A stretch of DNA of 64,000 bases from Geobacter sp. (GTDB lineage: Bacteria > Desulfobacterota > Desulfuromonadia > Geobacterales > Geobacteraceae): positions 25,961 to 89,960 of the forward strand of contig POSG01000010.1 of NCBI GenBank assembly GCA_003314535.1, written 5' to 3'. Below the pieces are notes generated by a model. It was not told the origin of the DNA and did not search any database. It saw only the letters and a list, made by a program, of their open reading frames with translations. Shown in pieces: positions 1 to 8,388 of the stretch. The first letter of the stretch is position 1. Every line of letters starts with the position of its first letter. The translations under genes were made by a program, and so were the position numbers.

Positions 1-233
1 ATCAGAAATTCGTCCAGAAAGCAGGCAAGGAACTCCAGGCCAGGGAAGAGCAACTCCTCGGGAACCTCTACAAGTCAAGCCGGAATGCGGCGGAGGACTA
101 CGCCAAGACCAACGGCTTTGCCGCAGTGGTTATAAAGAAAGATCTCCTCTACCTCGGCGACACCGTTGAAGTCAAAGACCTTACCGATGAGATAATAAAA
201 CAGGTTGACAGAAACCAGTCCGCCAAGAAGTAA
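1..233 (+). CDS. OmpH/Skp-family periplasmic chaperone, C-terminal fragment
   Basis: Only the last 76 codons are in the window; the gene enters from the left edge and stops with TAA at 231-233. The visible part begins with a charged, helical stretch (QKFVQKAGKELQAREEQLL) and ends with a compact segment containing AVVIKKDLLYLGD and VKDLTDEIIKQV. That pattern is typical of the end of Skp/OmpH proteins, where the coiled-coil arm returns to the small beta domain and the last helix reads like DLTDEVIKAL. The family holds unfolded outer-membrane proteins in the periplasm. The N-terminus, including any signal peptide, lies outside the window. Family assignment is by pattern only. Confidence 0.75.
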   Translation, partial: QKFVQKAGKELQAREEQLLGNLYKSSRNAAEDYAKTNGFAAVVIKKDLLYLGDTVEVKDLTDEIIKQVDRNQSAKK

Positions 234-282
234 CCGGCACATGATGTGACGCCAGGCATTACTGCACGCCTCCCGCAGTCGA

Positions 283-639
283 TTACGCGTTTGCGGTTAT
301 TGCAGCAGACGGGATGACTTCTTCGACTTCGGGAGGCAAGGTGTACCTGACAATGCCATTTTCAATCGATACCGAGTTGAAAAAAGTATAGAAATACAAG
401 TATTCGCCTTTTTTGATTTCGACCCTGCACTGAAGGATTTCCCTTATGGCATCAGCCACGGCTTGCAGGTCATCGACGTTGTCCCTTTCGAGAAACGAAG
501 CGACCGGAATCTCATAACCCTCCGCCTTCTTCCCTGCAGCAATCAAATCCCTTACGTTCTCGAACAGCACCCTGAAACAGGAAAAGGCTGCAGGGTTCAG
601 TCTGGTTTCAAACATGGAAAACTTCGCCAGCGTCGTCAT
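283..639 (-). CDS. Conserved-looking protein of unknown function, 118 aa
   Basis: A 118-aa soluble protein with no signal peptide or membrane segment. An ATG start follows a good ribosome binding site (GAGGGAG, 8 nt upstream). The sequence alternates predicted helices (about residues 18-36 and 56-70) with short strands near the end (EYLYFYTFFNSVSIENGIV). This vaguely recalls the winged-helix N-terminal half of plasmid Rep_3 initiators, but the resemblance is weak and no replication context is present. It lies 77 nt downstream of, and on the same strand as, the CHASE2/HD-GYP gene, so the two may be co-transcribed. I do not recognise its function. Confidence 0.7.
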   Translation of the reverse strand: MTTLAKFSMFETRLNPAAFSCFRVLFENVRDLIAAGKKAEGYEIPVASFLERDNVDDLQAVADAIREILQCRVEIKKGEYLYFYTFFNSVSIENGIVRYTLPPEVEEVIPSAAITANA

Positions 640-716
640 GTCAACAACTCCCTCAGAAAAAATTTCGGGCAGTATAGCATTTCGTACGGCAAAGGCAACG
701 GGGAATCCGCCTCCAG

Positions 717-2741
717 TCAGTCCGGGAATTCCCGCACGATCCTCCTGAATTCCTCCTGGATCTCGCAGAATACCGCAACCACCTCGGGATCGAAATGGGT
801 CCCGCTGCTCTGCGCGATGAAAGACACTGCTTCCTCGTGCGTAAAGGATGGTTTGTAGCGACGCTTGCTGATCAATGCGTCATAAACGTCCGCGATGGCC
901 ATTATTCGTCCGAAAAGAGGGATCCTGTCGCCGGTAAGGCCCTCCGGGTAGCCGGTCCCGTCCCATTTCTCATGATGCGAATATGCGATGACTTTGCCGA
1001 ACTGCAGAAAAGAACCCCTGATCTCCCTTCCGAAGCGATGCTCGGCTTTCAGGATCGCTTCCCTGCCGAACAGGGTGTGCTTCTTCATCTCATGGTATTC
1101 GTCGGCAGTCAGGCTGGCCGGTTTCAGGAGGATGCTGTCCGGTATGCCGACCTTGCCGATGTCGTGCAGGGGAGCGGAACGGTAGAGAAGCTCTATCGTC
1201 TCCTCGTCCAGGAGTGGCGCGAAACGGGGATTGCGGGACAGCCGGGTGGCAAGGAGCTTGACATACTGCTGGCAACGGAGGATATGACCGCCGGTTTCGC
1301 TGTCCCGTGTTTCGGTCAGGGCCGCGAGACACTGGATGGTGAAGTTCTGTGTCATCACCAGCTCATTGGTGCGATCCCTGAGCAGTCTCTCTTCCTGCAG
1401 GTATTTGTGAAATGTGAGGAAGGAAAAGTTGCACGCAAGCACCATCAGGGGAAACAGCGGAGAAACGAAGATCCCGCTGGAAGAGAGGAGAAATGTGGAT
1501 GCAAGCCATAGGAAGAAGCCTGACACCAGCACTGCCCCGAGACTCACGACCGAGCGGGTCCAGCATAGGAGCAGCGCAGACACCATTCCGCAAACAACAA
1601 CCAGGAGCAGCTCCAGGCCGGGAACCCAATCCGGCCGGGAGATGAAGTCACCCCGCAGGAAGTTGTCCACCACGGCGGCATGAATATCCACCCCGAGAAC
1701 CCCGGAAGCAACCGGGGTCGTATGATATTCGTCAAGCCCGGTCGCCGATGTGCCCAGGAAGACGGTCTTGCCGCTTATCGTTTCACGTGCCACTCGGCCG
1801 TGCAGGACGTCCCGTGCTGATATGTGGGTATATGAAGCATGTCCGCTGCGAAAACGGACCAGCAGGTTGGCCATCGAGTCCACGGGTATCGATGTTTTGC
1901 CGGCAGAAATGGCCTCCAGCCGACCTGAATTGCATTTCAGCGCAAGCTGGGTGATTCCCCTGGACCTCATGAACGTGGCCAGGGACAGGCTGGGGTAGAG
2001 ACGGCCGTCGTATTCGATAAGGAGAGGCACTCTTCTCAGGACACCGTCAGCGTCCGGGATAACGTTGAAGAAGCCCGCCGAAGGGGCCGCTTCCGCAAGT
2101 GGCCTGATGTTGCAGGTAACGCTTGACGCCTTGAAAAGCCCGTGAGGCGTCGTCTGGAGGTTATTCCCGCCTATCAGTGCATATTCCGCCGGCCGGAGCA
2201 GGCAGTTTCGTCCAGTCCCCTTTTCTTTGGAGAATACAAAATAGTACCCGAGGGAAAAAGGCCCTCGGGACAGCGCCCCGGCAAGTACGCCGTCATTGTC
2301 CATCAGGTGATCGGGCAACCCGCGGATGTCCGCCTTGAGTCCGAATTCCCGCTGCATTTCCTGTTTCACCCGGGACAACGATGACCTGTCAGCCTCGGGG
2401 AACAGCATGTCCAGGCCAACGGCCGATGCGCCCAGCCCGCGGATCCCGTCGATCAGGGCCGCAATGCGGTATCTGGGCCAGGGCCATTGTCCGAACTCGG
2501 AAAGGCTGTCTTCATCGATCTCGACGACGACCGGGTCATTTGCCGTGGAACCGCCAGTTGCCGTCGAAATGGCCCGCATCTGCGTATCGAATATCTTGCC
2601 GTCGAGGAAGCGGAAAAACATCGGCTTGAATATCGTCAAGAGCGACAAAAGCAGTGTCACCGCTGTTCCGGTCAGGAAGACCCACCGTTTCATTTTCCTG
2701 GGTTTCGCGAGCAAAGCCTTTCGGGCAGCCTCTAGCGTCAT
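717..2741 (-). CDS. CHASE2-domain HD-GYP cyclic-di-GMP phosphodiesterase
   Basis: 674 aa. A membrane anchor at residues 20-45 is followed by an extracytoplasmic CHASE2 sensor domain (about 46-365, with the VVEIDEDSLSEFGQWPWPR motif). Two or three membrane helices lie near 372-450. The cytoplasmic HD-GYP domain (about 460-665) keeps the metal-binding HDIGKVGIPD, the HH of SHHEKWDGTGYPEGL and GTHFDPEVV. An intact HD-GYP of this kind normally hydrolyses c-di-GMP. CHASE2 domains sense unknown extracellular cues, so this is a membrane receptor that lowers c-di-GMP on stimulation. The start is supported by AAGGAA upstream of ATG. The next upstream region contains a dispersed repeat. Confidence 0.93.
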   Translation of the reverse strand: MTLEAARKALLAKPRKMKRWVFLTGTAVTLLLSLLTIFKPMFFRFLDGKIFDTQMRAISTATGGSTANDPVVVEIDEDSLSEFGQWPWPRYRIAALIDGIRGLGASAVGLDMLFPEADRSSLSRVKQEMQREFGLKADIRGLPDHLMDNDGVLAGALSRGPFSLGYYFVFSKEKGTGRNCLLRPAEYALIGGNNLQTTPHGLFKASSVTCNIRPLAEAAPSAGFFNVIPDADGVLRRVPLLIEYDGRLYPSLSLATFMRSRGITQLALKCNSGRLEAISAGKTSIPVDSMANLLVRFRSGHASYTHISARDVLHGRVARETISGKTVFLGTSATGLDEYHTTPVASGVLGVDIHAAVVDNFLRGDFISRPDWVPGLELLLVVVCGMVSALLLCWTRSVVSLGAVLVSGFFLWLASTFLLSSSGIFVSPLFPLMVLACNFSFLTFHKYLQEERLLRDRTNELVMTQNFTIQCLAALTETRDSETGGHILRCQQYVKLLATRLSRNPRFAPLLDEETIELLYRSAPLHDIGKVGIPDSILLKPASLTADEYHEMKKHTLFGREAILKAEHRFGREIRGSFLQFGKVIAYSHHEKWDGTGYPEGLTGDRIPLFGRIMAIADVYDALISKRRYKPSFTHEEAVSFIAQSSGTHFDPEVVAVFCEIQEEFRRIVREFPD

Positions 2742-3080
2742 GGTTCAAATTTCCTTGCCGTTTTCCAGTTGTCGGATGGAGTTGGGTATGGTGGCAAACA
2801 TACCGCGGGTTTCGTGATTCGATGTACTCTAACTGGTGCCAATCCGGAAACTCCTGTTCCGTTAATTGCAGACAACGAACGGAGTGGGGCTTTCGAGGCG
2901 ATCGTGATACGGGTTCAGTTCAGGATTCCGAGACCGGGAAAGCGCTTGAAACCAGTGAAAGCTCCGACCAGGGAGTCATAGGTCGACAGATTATCGCGAG
3001 CAACGAGGAAGTATCGCTCCGGCCCAGGAGAAACTTTCCGCACGGGCACTAACCGGGAAGCACCATCAAAGGAAGCGCGT
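2742..3080. other. Intergenic region largely occupied by a dispersed repeat
   Basis: About 340 bases without a credible gene between the CHASE2/HD-GYP gene and the OmpA-like lipoprotein gene. Most of it (2839-3046) is one copy of the repeat family described separately. The remaining 97 bases next to the HD-GYP start must hold that gene's promoter, but I see no strong consensus there. Confidence 0.7.
2839..3046 (-). repeat. Dispersed MITE-like repeat, copy A (long form)
   Basis: About 208 bp. Its reverse complement aligns along its whole length with 31660-31861, sharing blocks such as CTTCCTCG, CTCG(C/T)GATAATCTGTC, GGTCGGAGCTTT(C/T)ACTGG and TTTCAAGCG(C/T)TTTCCCGG. The ends carry an imperfect inverted repeat: AATCCGGAAACTCCTG on one side, and TGCGGAAAGTTTCTCCTG read from the other. 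No open reading frame is conserved between the copies, so it looks like a non-coding mobile or structured element. Confidence 0.85.
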
Positions 3081-3698
3081 TTAACGCACAATCACTTCGA
3101 CCCTTCTGTTGCGAGGTTCCGGAACCTCGTCAGCAGTTTTGACCAGTGGATTGTCTTCACCATGGGAAGCGACTTCAATGCTCTTAGGATCCAGTCCCCT
3201 TGCCAGCAGAATCTCCCTGACCCTGTATGCCCGGTCGGCTGCAAGCGCAAAATTGGCCGAACGTCTGCCGACGCGGTCGGTATGGCCTACGATACTAATG
3301 TCCGTCGATCTGCGGGAAACGACCGTGGGAAGAATCCTGGCCAGCAACCTGAGAGATTCGGGCGTCAGTTCCGTGGAAGCGTTCTTGAAATAAAGCGTGA
3401 AATGGACAGGCGCCGGGGGGAGGGCGGAAACAACCTCGCCGAAGGTTTCCTTCACCTGGCTGTCCTCCATCTTGAAAGGCACTGAAGGAGAAATGTCGGC
3501 GGACTCGATGCTCGTTGCCTGGCCGGGCTTGTCGAGCAGACGGGACCCTCCCTTGTTCGACACCACGATCTGCCCGGTTTTGCCGTCCGCGCCGGGAAGA
3601 AGGACTATCACGGTTTTGTTCCTGGCGCATGAAAGCGTTGAAAGGGCCACCATGAGTACCGCAAGACGAGCCAACTTTATCAGGCAGGTACCTTGCAT
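3081..3698 (-). CDS. OmpA-family peptidoglycan-binding lipoprotein
   Basis: 205 aa. The N-terminus has a basic start, a hydrophobic stretch and a cysteine (ALSTLSC, about residue 24) that fits a lipoprotein signal, though the lipobox is imperfect. Residues about 95-205 form an OmpA-like domain. They include LYFKNASTELTPESLRLL, the diagnostic IVGHTDRVGRRSANFALA and the closing RNRRVEVIV. Such domains bind diaminopimelate in peptidoglycan, so the protein probably tethers the outer membrane to the cell wall. It lies just downstream of the FecR-domain gene on the same strand, a pairing often seen with envelope sensors. The start is chosen as ATG with GGAG upstream. Confidence 0.88.
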   Translation of the reverse strand: MQGTCLIKLARLAVLMVALSTLSCARNKTVIVLLPGADGKTGQIVVSNKGGSRLLDKPGQATSIESADISPSVPFKMEDSQVKETFGEVVSALPPAPVHFTLYFKNASTELTPESLRLLARILPTVVSRRSTDISIVGHTDRVGRRSANFALAADRAYRVREILLARGLDPKSIEVASHGEDNPLVKTADEVPEPRNRRVEVIVR

Positions 3699-3785
3699 CA
3701 GGCAGTTGCTCCGTAATCAGTGGATAGGGGCTCCGGAAACCGCGGTCAGGCCGGATTTGACCGGTATAATGGAGGGGAATCCCTG

Positions 3786-4250
3786 TCAGAGGGATTCTTC
3801 ACCGGATCCTTCGATGCTGACGGCAAATGTGGTCCCCCTCACTCCAATCGTGGCAACCGGAGTCTCGAACCTGACCGACTCTGGCGACAGCTTGCCTATC
3901 ATTCCCGACACATAGGCCGCCGTGCCCTTCAGAAGTCTCGTCACGAAGGAGAGCTTGCCCTGGGCAGGCGAGAAAAGAAAGTCCTTTACCACGACTTCAC
4001 TTGCCGGGCCGATGGAAACCATCGTGTCATCCTTGAAGATAAGTGACAGGGAACCGTCAGCGCCGGTTCTCAGCCTGTCGTTCCGATACACCCGGTCACC
4101 GGCTTTCAGAACGTCGGTTTTCCTGTTTCTGATTACCCTCGCATCACCCTTCACAGCCTTGATGCTGGCAACGGGCGCCGCGTCATCTGCTCGCGCCACA
4201 AGGGGGCAGGCCATGACCACAATCAACAAAAATCCCGCTAAAGCTTTCAC
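3786..4250 (-). CDS. FecR-domain secreted protein
   Basis: About 154 aa. A GTG start at 4250 has an ideal GGAGG five bases upstream and begins MKALAGFLLIVVMACPLVARA, a clear signal peptide; an ATG at 4262 lacks such a site. The mature part is a FecR domain: VKGDARVIRNRK, then DRVYRNDRLRTGADGSLSL, and finally FETPVATIGVRGTTFAV. The last motif, near the C-terminus, is the hallmark of the family. FecR domains occur in periplasmic sensor or assembly proteins. No sigma factor or TonB receptor gene is nearby, so classical Fec signalling is unlikely. It is probably co-transcribed with the OmpA-like lipoprotein gene. Confidence 0.88.
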   Translation of the reverse strand: MKALAGFLLIVVMACPLVARADDAAPVASIKAVKGDARVIRNRKTDVLKAGDRVYRNDRLRTGADGSLSLIFKDDTMVSIGPASEVVVKDFLFSPAQGKLSFVTRLLKGTAAYVSGMIGKLSPESVRFETPVATIGVRGTTFAVSIEGSGEESL

Positions 4251-4354
4251 AGGTCCTCCCATACTTGCCGCAAGGGAAAAGCTCCCAAGCGGCAGGGACC
4301 ATCCAGACTTCCTTCAGCTGTAATCAGCCTGGGAACCATACTATATAAAAAACT

Positions 4355-4400
4355 TTACGATATCCATCATAAATTTTGTTTTTCTAATCATGACAACCTG
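4355..4400 (-). promoter_or_regulatory. Candidate sigma-70-type promoter of the fecR-like gene
   Basis: Read on the minus strand, TTGTCA is followed after 17 bases by TTTATG, upstream of the FecR-domain gene in a locally AT-rich stretch. The -35 match is good and the -10 match is moderate. This is by inspection only. Confidence 0.35.
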
Positions 4401-4414
4401 GAAAAGCCCAATTG

Positions 4415-5149
4415 TCAGCGCTTACGGAGGTAGCGCAGGAACTCATCCCTGCCGAGCTCCTTCTTTCTGACCAGGTGCTCGACCTGCCGCCCTATGGCAG
4501 CCCTTTCCCCTTCCTTCATGAATTCCTTGACCAGGACGAAAAACGGTATGTTACGGGTCTGGGGATACAGGCGGAAGCGGTCCAGCAGTTCAAAAGCGGA
4601 CATGTCGGGCAGCATCATCGTGGAGAAGGCCAGATAGCGAGGCTCGGTGGTTGCGAAAGCGATCGCCTCCTTGCCGGTATAGGCCTGAATGACCTGGAAA
4701 CCCAACGACTCAACCGCCTTGACGACCTGCTCTTCTCCGTTGCGGGAGATCACCAGAGCCTGCAGGTCCCAGTCTTCGGCCTCCGAAGTAAGCCCCAGCA
4801 CCACCATGCGTTTCGTCAGGTAGTCAGTATCGATCGGCAGCGTGAAAAAACCTGCCGCCGGAAAAACGCCACCGACCTTTCCCTCTTCGCTGAGAAAGAC
4901 CGGGAGGATGGGTATGTCGCGGGTTTCGGGGTTGCGCTTGAGGTCCAGCAGGATGCCCCACCCATCCGAAGAATAGGGGGAAATGTCCAGGAGGATGCCC
5001 AAGGGTCTTTCAACCTTCAGGTCCTCGAGATCGGCGGGACGTGCCCGGTAGCCCCCTTCCCTGAGGTATCCGCAGACCGTTGCCCCACGTTCGTCGCATC
5101 CGCCCATTCCCAGGATCCAAAGTTCCCGCTCACTCAGTGTATCGACCAT
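4415..5149 (-). CDS. Double receiver-like protein with a degenerate second receiver
   Basis: About 244 aa. The ATG at 5149 has GGTGA seven bases upstream; a TTG six codons earlier has no better site. Two receiver-like folds are visible. The first (about residues 8-115) has the phospho-acceptor-like strand GILLDISPY and the S-containing strand IPILPVFLSEE. The second (about 122-225) reads LAFSTMMLPDMSAFELL, where the usual acceptor Asp appears replaced by Ser. No output domain follows. It may be a phospho-signal or protein-protein adaptor. No histidine kinase gene is adjacent. Function is inferred from the fold pattern only. Confidence 0.75.
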   Translation of the reverse strand: MVDTLSERELWILGMGGCDERGATVCGYLREGGYRARPADLEDLKVERPLGILLDISPYSSDGWGILLDLKRNPETRDIPILPVFLSEEGKVGGVFPAAGFFTLPIDTDYLTKRMVVLGLTSEAEDWDLQALVISRNGEEQVVKAVESLGFQVIQAYTGKEAIAFATTEPRYLAFSTMMLPDMSAFELLDRFRLYPQTRNIPFFVLVKEFMKEGERAAIGRQVEHLVRKKELGRDEFLRYLRKR

Positions 5150-5220
5150 AATCCGTTCACCGCCCAATCAGGTAGTAGGTTTCCGCCAGGGCATGAATTC
5201 GCCATCGGCCAGCTGGTTTC

Positions 5221-5285
5221 CATCCGGAAAGCCTCTCCGGGGCCGGAGCGGAACTTCCTCAGCCATTACCTGGAGTTTCCGGATG
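5221..5285 (+). repeat. Dispersed MITE-like repeat, copy C (65-bp internally deleted form)
   Basis: The segment begins CATCCGGAAA and ends TTTCCGGATG, a perfect 10-bp inverted repeat. Its left ~35 bases match the left end of copy B (GGAGCG..ACTTCCTC) and its right ~30 bases match the right end (GCCATTACC(T/A)GGAGTT). The central ~135 bases present in copies A and B are absent. Confidence 0.8.
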
Positions 5286-5513
5286 TGAATTGTTTTTTTT
5301 CGCCGGGCAGCGGATTCAGTTTGTTCTAAATATCATATTTTAGCCGGTCCGCAAAGAAATCTTTCATAATAAAGCTCTGTCCCCGATTCCTGCATCGAAT
5401 TGCCTGAACATCCCTCCAGTCGGGTTGCAAATTGCTCCAGCAGGATAGGCCAGGCGGGACGGCTGAAATTATCTTGTTTTTTTAGAAAACATCTGGCATT
5501 ATGTTTTGGTTTA

Positions 5514-5541
5514 GGCGGGCGCCAGCCCGTCTTTTTCTTTT
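5514..5541 (+). terminator. Intrinsic-terminator-like hairpin in the typA leader
   Basis: GGCGGGC, loop GCCA, GCCCGTC, followed by TTTTTCTTTT. This is a 7-bp stem with one G-T pair and a T-rich tail on the plus strand, about 100 bases upstream of typA. No gene ends just before it, so it could end a short transcript or attenuate the typA leader. Confidence 0.5.
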
Positions 5542-5643
5542 GCTTCATGGAAAACCTGCCGGAATGCCTGGAAACACGGCAGGGGCAATCTGGCCGGCGT
5601 TGCTGGAACCAAGCGCCGACAATCTTACGGGAGTCATAATATC

Positions 5644-7446
5644 ATGCAGGAGAAGATACGCAATATCGCAATCATAGCCCATGTCGACCACGGCAAGACC
5701 ACCTTGGTGGATGCGCTTTTGAAACAGTCGGGGATTTTCAGAAACAACGAGGTCATTACCGAACGGGTGATGGACTCAAACGACCTTGAAAAGGAGCGGG
5801 GCATCACTATCCTTTCCAAGAACCTCTCCATTCGCCATGGCGGCTACAAGATAAATATCGTCGACACCCCGGGACACGCCGATTTCGGCGGCGAAGTCGA
5901 GCGGGTCCTGAAGATGGTAGACTCGGTCCTGCTCCTGGTAGACGCCATGGACGGCCCCATGCCCCAGACCCGCTTCGTGCTGAAGAAATCTCTCGACCTC
6001 GGACTGCGCCCGATCGTGGTCATCAACAAGATCGACCGGCCCGGGGCAAGGCCTTCCGAAGTGCTGGACATGGTGTTCGATCTCTTCTGCGAGCTCCAGG
6101 CAAGCGACGAGCAGCTGGATTTCGCAGTTGTCTATACCAGCGCCAAGGCGGGATACGCGAAAATGGACCTGGATGACGACTCTGACAACATGGAGCCCCT
6201 CTTCCAGACCATCATAAACAACGTGAGCCCCCCCGAAGGCGATCCGGCTGAACCATTTCAGCTGCTGGTAACGAACATCGACTATAACGATTACATCGGG
6301 CGGATCGCCACTGGCAAGATCTTCAACGGCAAGGTCTCTGCCGGTGAAACCGTCGCCCTCGTCACCCGGAACGGAGCCGTCCAGCGGGGGCGAATCTCAA
6401 AGCTCCTGGGTTACGAAGGCTTGCAGCAGGTTGAGATCACCGAAGCATTCACCGGGGATATCGTGACCATAGCAGGTTTCGACGAAGTCGGGATCGGCGA
6501 GACGCTCGCCGCTGCAGAAAACCCTTCTGCGCTTCCCTATGTTTCCATCGACGAGCCCACCATCGCCATGAACTTCATCGTCAACAGCTCGCCCTTTGCC
6601 GGCCGGGAAGGCAAGCTGGTCACATCGCGCAACATCCGTGAACGTTTGGACAGGGAGCTGCGGACGAATGTTTCGCTTCGGGTGGAGGACACCGGCAATC
6701 CGGACACATTCCTGGTATCGGGGCGGGGAGAGCTGCATCTGTCCATACTCATCGAGAACATGCGCCGTGAAGGTTTCGAAATGGCGGTCTCCAAGCCTGA
6801 AGTGATCATGCGGGACATCGACGGCCAGAAGCAGGAGCCGGTCGAATACCTGGTGGTCGACGTGCCCGCCGAACACCAGGGCACGGTGATCGAAAAGATG
6901 GGTCCCCGGAAGGGTGAAATGGTTGCCATGCACCAGATGGGCGACATAATCAGGTTGGAGTTTATCATTCCGGCACGCGGCCTGATCGGGCTGCGCGGTG
7001 AACTGTTGACCGAAACCCGCGGCACCGGCGTCATGACCCACACTTTCCATGGCTACGCCCCTTTCAAGGGGGAAATACCCGGGCGCAAGAACGGTGTTCT
7101 GATTGCAATGGAGCAGGGAGAGACAACCGCGTACTCCCTTGACGCGCTCCAGCCGCGCGGCATTCTGTTCGTCGGGCCGGGACTCGAGGTTTACGGCGGC
7201 ATGATCATCGGGCAGCACGCCAAGGACAACGACCTGGACGTGAATCCCTGCAAGGGGAAGAAGCTGACCAACGTTCGCGCCTCCGGCTCGGATGACGCCA
7301 TAAAGCTCACGCCGCCGCGCATACTGACCCTGGAACAGGCGCTGGAATTCATCGACGACGACGAACTTGTGGAGGTGACCCCGACCTCGATCCGCTTGCG
7401 GAAAAAGGAGCTCGATCCCACGAAACGGAAAAGGACGGGGCGCTGA
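5644..7446 (+). CDS. typA: Ribosome-associated GTPase TypA/BipA
   Basis: 600 aa, the usual length for the family. The N-terminal G domain has [12 protein letters not shown] (G1, about residues 13-24), RGITI (G2), DTPGHADFG (G3) and NKIDRP (G4). Elongation-factor-like domains II, III and V follow, then the family-specific C-terminal domain. That region includes RGLIGLRGE and the signature [11 protein letters not shown]. TypA is a translational GTPase that binds 70S ribosomes and helps ribosome assembly and stress adaptation. The leader is long and contains a hairpin. No partner gene is obviously in an operon with it; the next gene has its own promoter. Confidence 0.98.
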   Translation: MQEKIRNIAIIAHVDHGKTTLVDALLKQSGIFRNNEVITERVMDSNDLEKERGITILSKNLSIRHGGYKINIVDTPGHADFGGEVERVLKMVDSVLLLVDAMDGPMPQTRFVLKKSLDLGLRPIVVINKIDRPGARPSEVLDMVFDLFCELQASDEQLDFAVVYTSAKAGYAKMDLDDDSDNMEPLFQTIINNVSPPEGDPAEPFQLLVTNIDYNDYIGRIATGKIFNGKVSAGETVALVTRNGAVQRGRISKLLGYEGLQQVEITEAFTGDIVTIAGFDEVGIGETLAAAENPSALPYVSIDEPTIAMNFIVNSSPFAGREGKLVTSRNIRERLDRELRTNVSLRVEDTGNPDTFLVSGRGELHLSILIENMRREGFEMAVSKPEVIMRDIDGQKQEPVEYLVVDVPAEHQGTVIEKMGPRKGEMVAMHQMGDIIRLEFIIPARGLIGLRGELLTETRGTGVMTHTFHGYAPFKGEIPGRKNGVLIAMEQGETTAYSLDALQPRGILFVGPGLEVYGGMIIGQHAKDNDLDVNPCKGKKLTNVRASGSDDAIKLTPPRILTLEQALEFIDDDELVEVTPTSIRLRKKELDPTKRKRTGR

Positions 7447-7500
7447 CACCGGTGCGGTATTTAAACAGGACGATCATTTATCACAGACATCAACTTTGCA

Positions 7501-7529
7501 TTGACAAACAGACACTTTTTAACTACTAA
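7501..7529 (+). promoter_or_regulatory. Sigma-70 promoter for the BamD-like lipoprotein gene
   Basis: TTGACA at 7501-7506, a 17-base spacer, and TACTAA at 7524-7529. This is an almost consensus promoter, with transcription expected to start near 7536, about 45 bases before the chosen ATG. Confidence 0.7.
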
Positions 7530-7579
7530 CAGAGAGTCAAGCAAAGATGCCCGGCTTCACGATATCCGAAGGAGTCAGT

Positions 7580-8320
7580 ATGTCCCTTAAACTAGCGGCA
7601 GCCCTCTGCATTCTCGTATGCGCGGTATCCTGCGCCACTACCGACAAGAAAGCCAAGACGCCTCCGGAAACCTCCTTCAGGCAGGGCGAAAAGCTTTACG
7701 CCAAGAAAAAGTATGAGGCCGCGCAGGAAAAGTTTCGTTCGGTCAAGGACAGCAACACTTCCCCCCTGCTGAAGACCGTAGCCGAACTGCGGATCGCCGA
7801 TGCACTTTACAAGGACGAGAATTATATCGAGGCTGCCGCGGAGTATGAAAATTTCAGGAAGCTTCACCCCAAGCACCCGAAGGCGCCCTACGCCCTTTAC
7901 ATGCTGGGCATGTGCAATTACCAGCAGGTCAAGAAAATCGACACCGACCAGGCTCCCTTGAAAAGCGCCGTAACCTATTTCGAATCGTTCCTGCAGGAAT
8001 ACCCGGATTCCGACCTTGCGGGAAAGGTACGGGAAAAACTGGCAGATTGCAGGAGCAAGCAGGCAGGTTATGAAGTATACGTGGGAAGGTTCTACTACCG
8101 GACCGACAAATACAACTCCGCGATCACCCGCCTGAAGAATTCGCTGGAAAAATACCCGAAGGCAACCGTTAACGACGAAGCCCTGTTCATTTTGGGCAAC
8201 GCCTACCTGCGCACGGGGGAAAAGACAAAGGCCAAGGAATCCCTGGACAGGCTGGTCAAGGAATATCCACGCAGCCAGTTCGCGGACAAGGCTAAAAAGC
8301 TCCTGGCCAAGGCTTCCTGA
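7580..8320 (+). CDS. BamD/YfiO-like TPR outer-membrane lipoprotein
   Basis: 246 aa from the ATG at 7580, which has AAGGAG eight bases upstream; an in-frame ATG at 7547 has none. The protein starts with a short lipoprotein-type signal ending at a cysteine (CAVSC, about residue 18). It then has five or so TPR-like helical pairs, for example EAAAEYENFRKLHPKHPKAP and YALYMLGMCNYQQV. The FRKLHP/FLQEYPDS pattern is typical of BamD and related outer-membrane assembly lipoproteins. BamD works with BamA to insert beta-barrel proteins. Related YbgF/CpoB-type proteins have similar repeats, so the exact role is inferred. It has its own promoter. Confidence 0.82.
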   Translation: MSLKLAAALCILVCAVSCATTDKKAKTPPETSFRQGEKLYAKKKYEAAQEKFRSVKDSNTSPLLKTVAELRIADALYKDENYIEAAAEYENFRKLHPKHPKAPYALYMLGMCNYQQVKKIDTDQAPLKSAVTYFESFLQEYPDSDLAGKVREKLADCRSKQAGYEVYVGRFYYRTDKYNSAITRLKNSLEKYPKATVNDEALFILGNAYLRTGEKTKAKESLDRLVKEYPRSQFADKAKKLLAKAS

Positions 8321-8388
8321 CCGGCATCCCCCTTCCGCCGATCCACGATCCACCGGTCCGGAGCATCCCGTTTTCGACAACGCCACAA

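Larger units (their letters stand above)
5150..5643. other. Intergenic region between divergent genes
   Basis: About 490 bases between the receiver-like gene (minus) and typA (plus). It contains the short repeat copy at 5221-5285 and a terminator-like hairpin at 5514-5541. The remainder is an AT-rich leader to typA with no gene I can support. Confidence 0.6.

Noticed and set aside
463..858. Plus-strand open frames opposite the 118-aa and HD-GYP genes
   Set aside because: They are shadows of well-supported minus-strand genes and show no domain or ribosome binding site.
1780..1789. GTTTCACGTG, a half match to the parS consensus
   Set aside because: Only the left half matches and it lies inside the CHASE2/HD-GYP coding sequence, far from parAB. 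A full 16-bp palindrome was not seen anywhere in the window.
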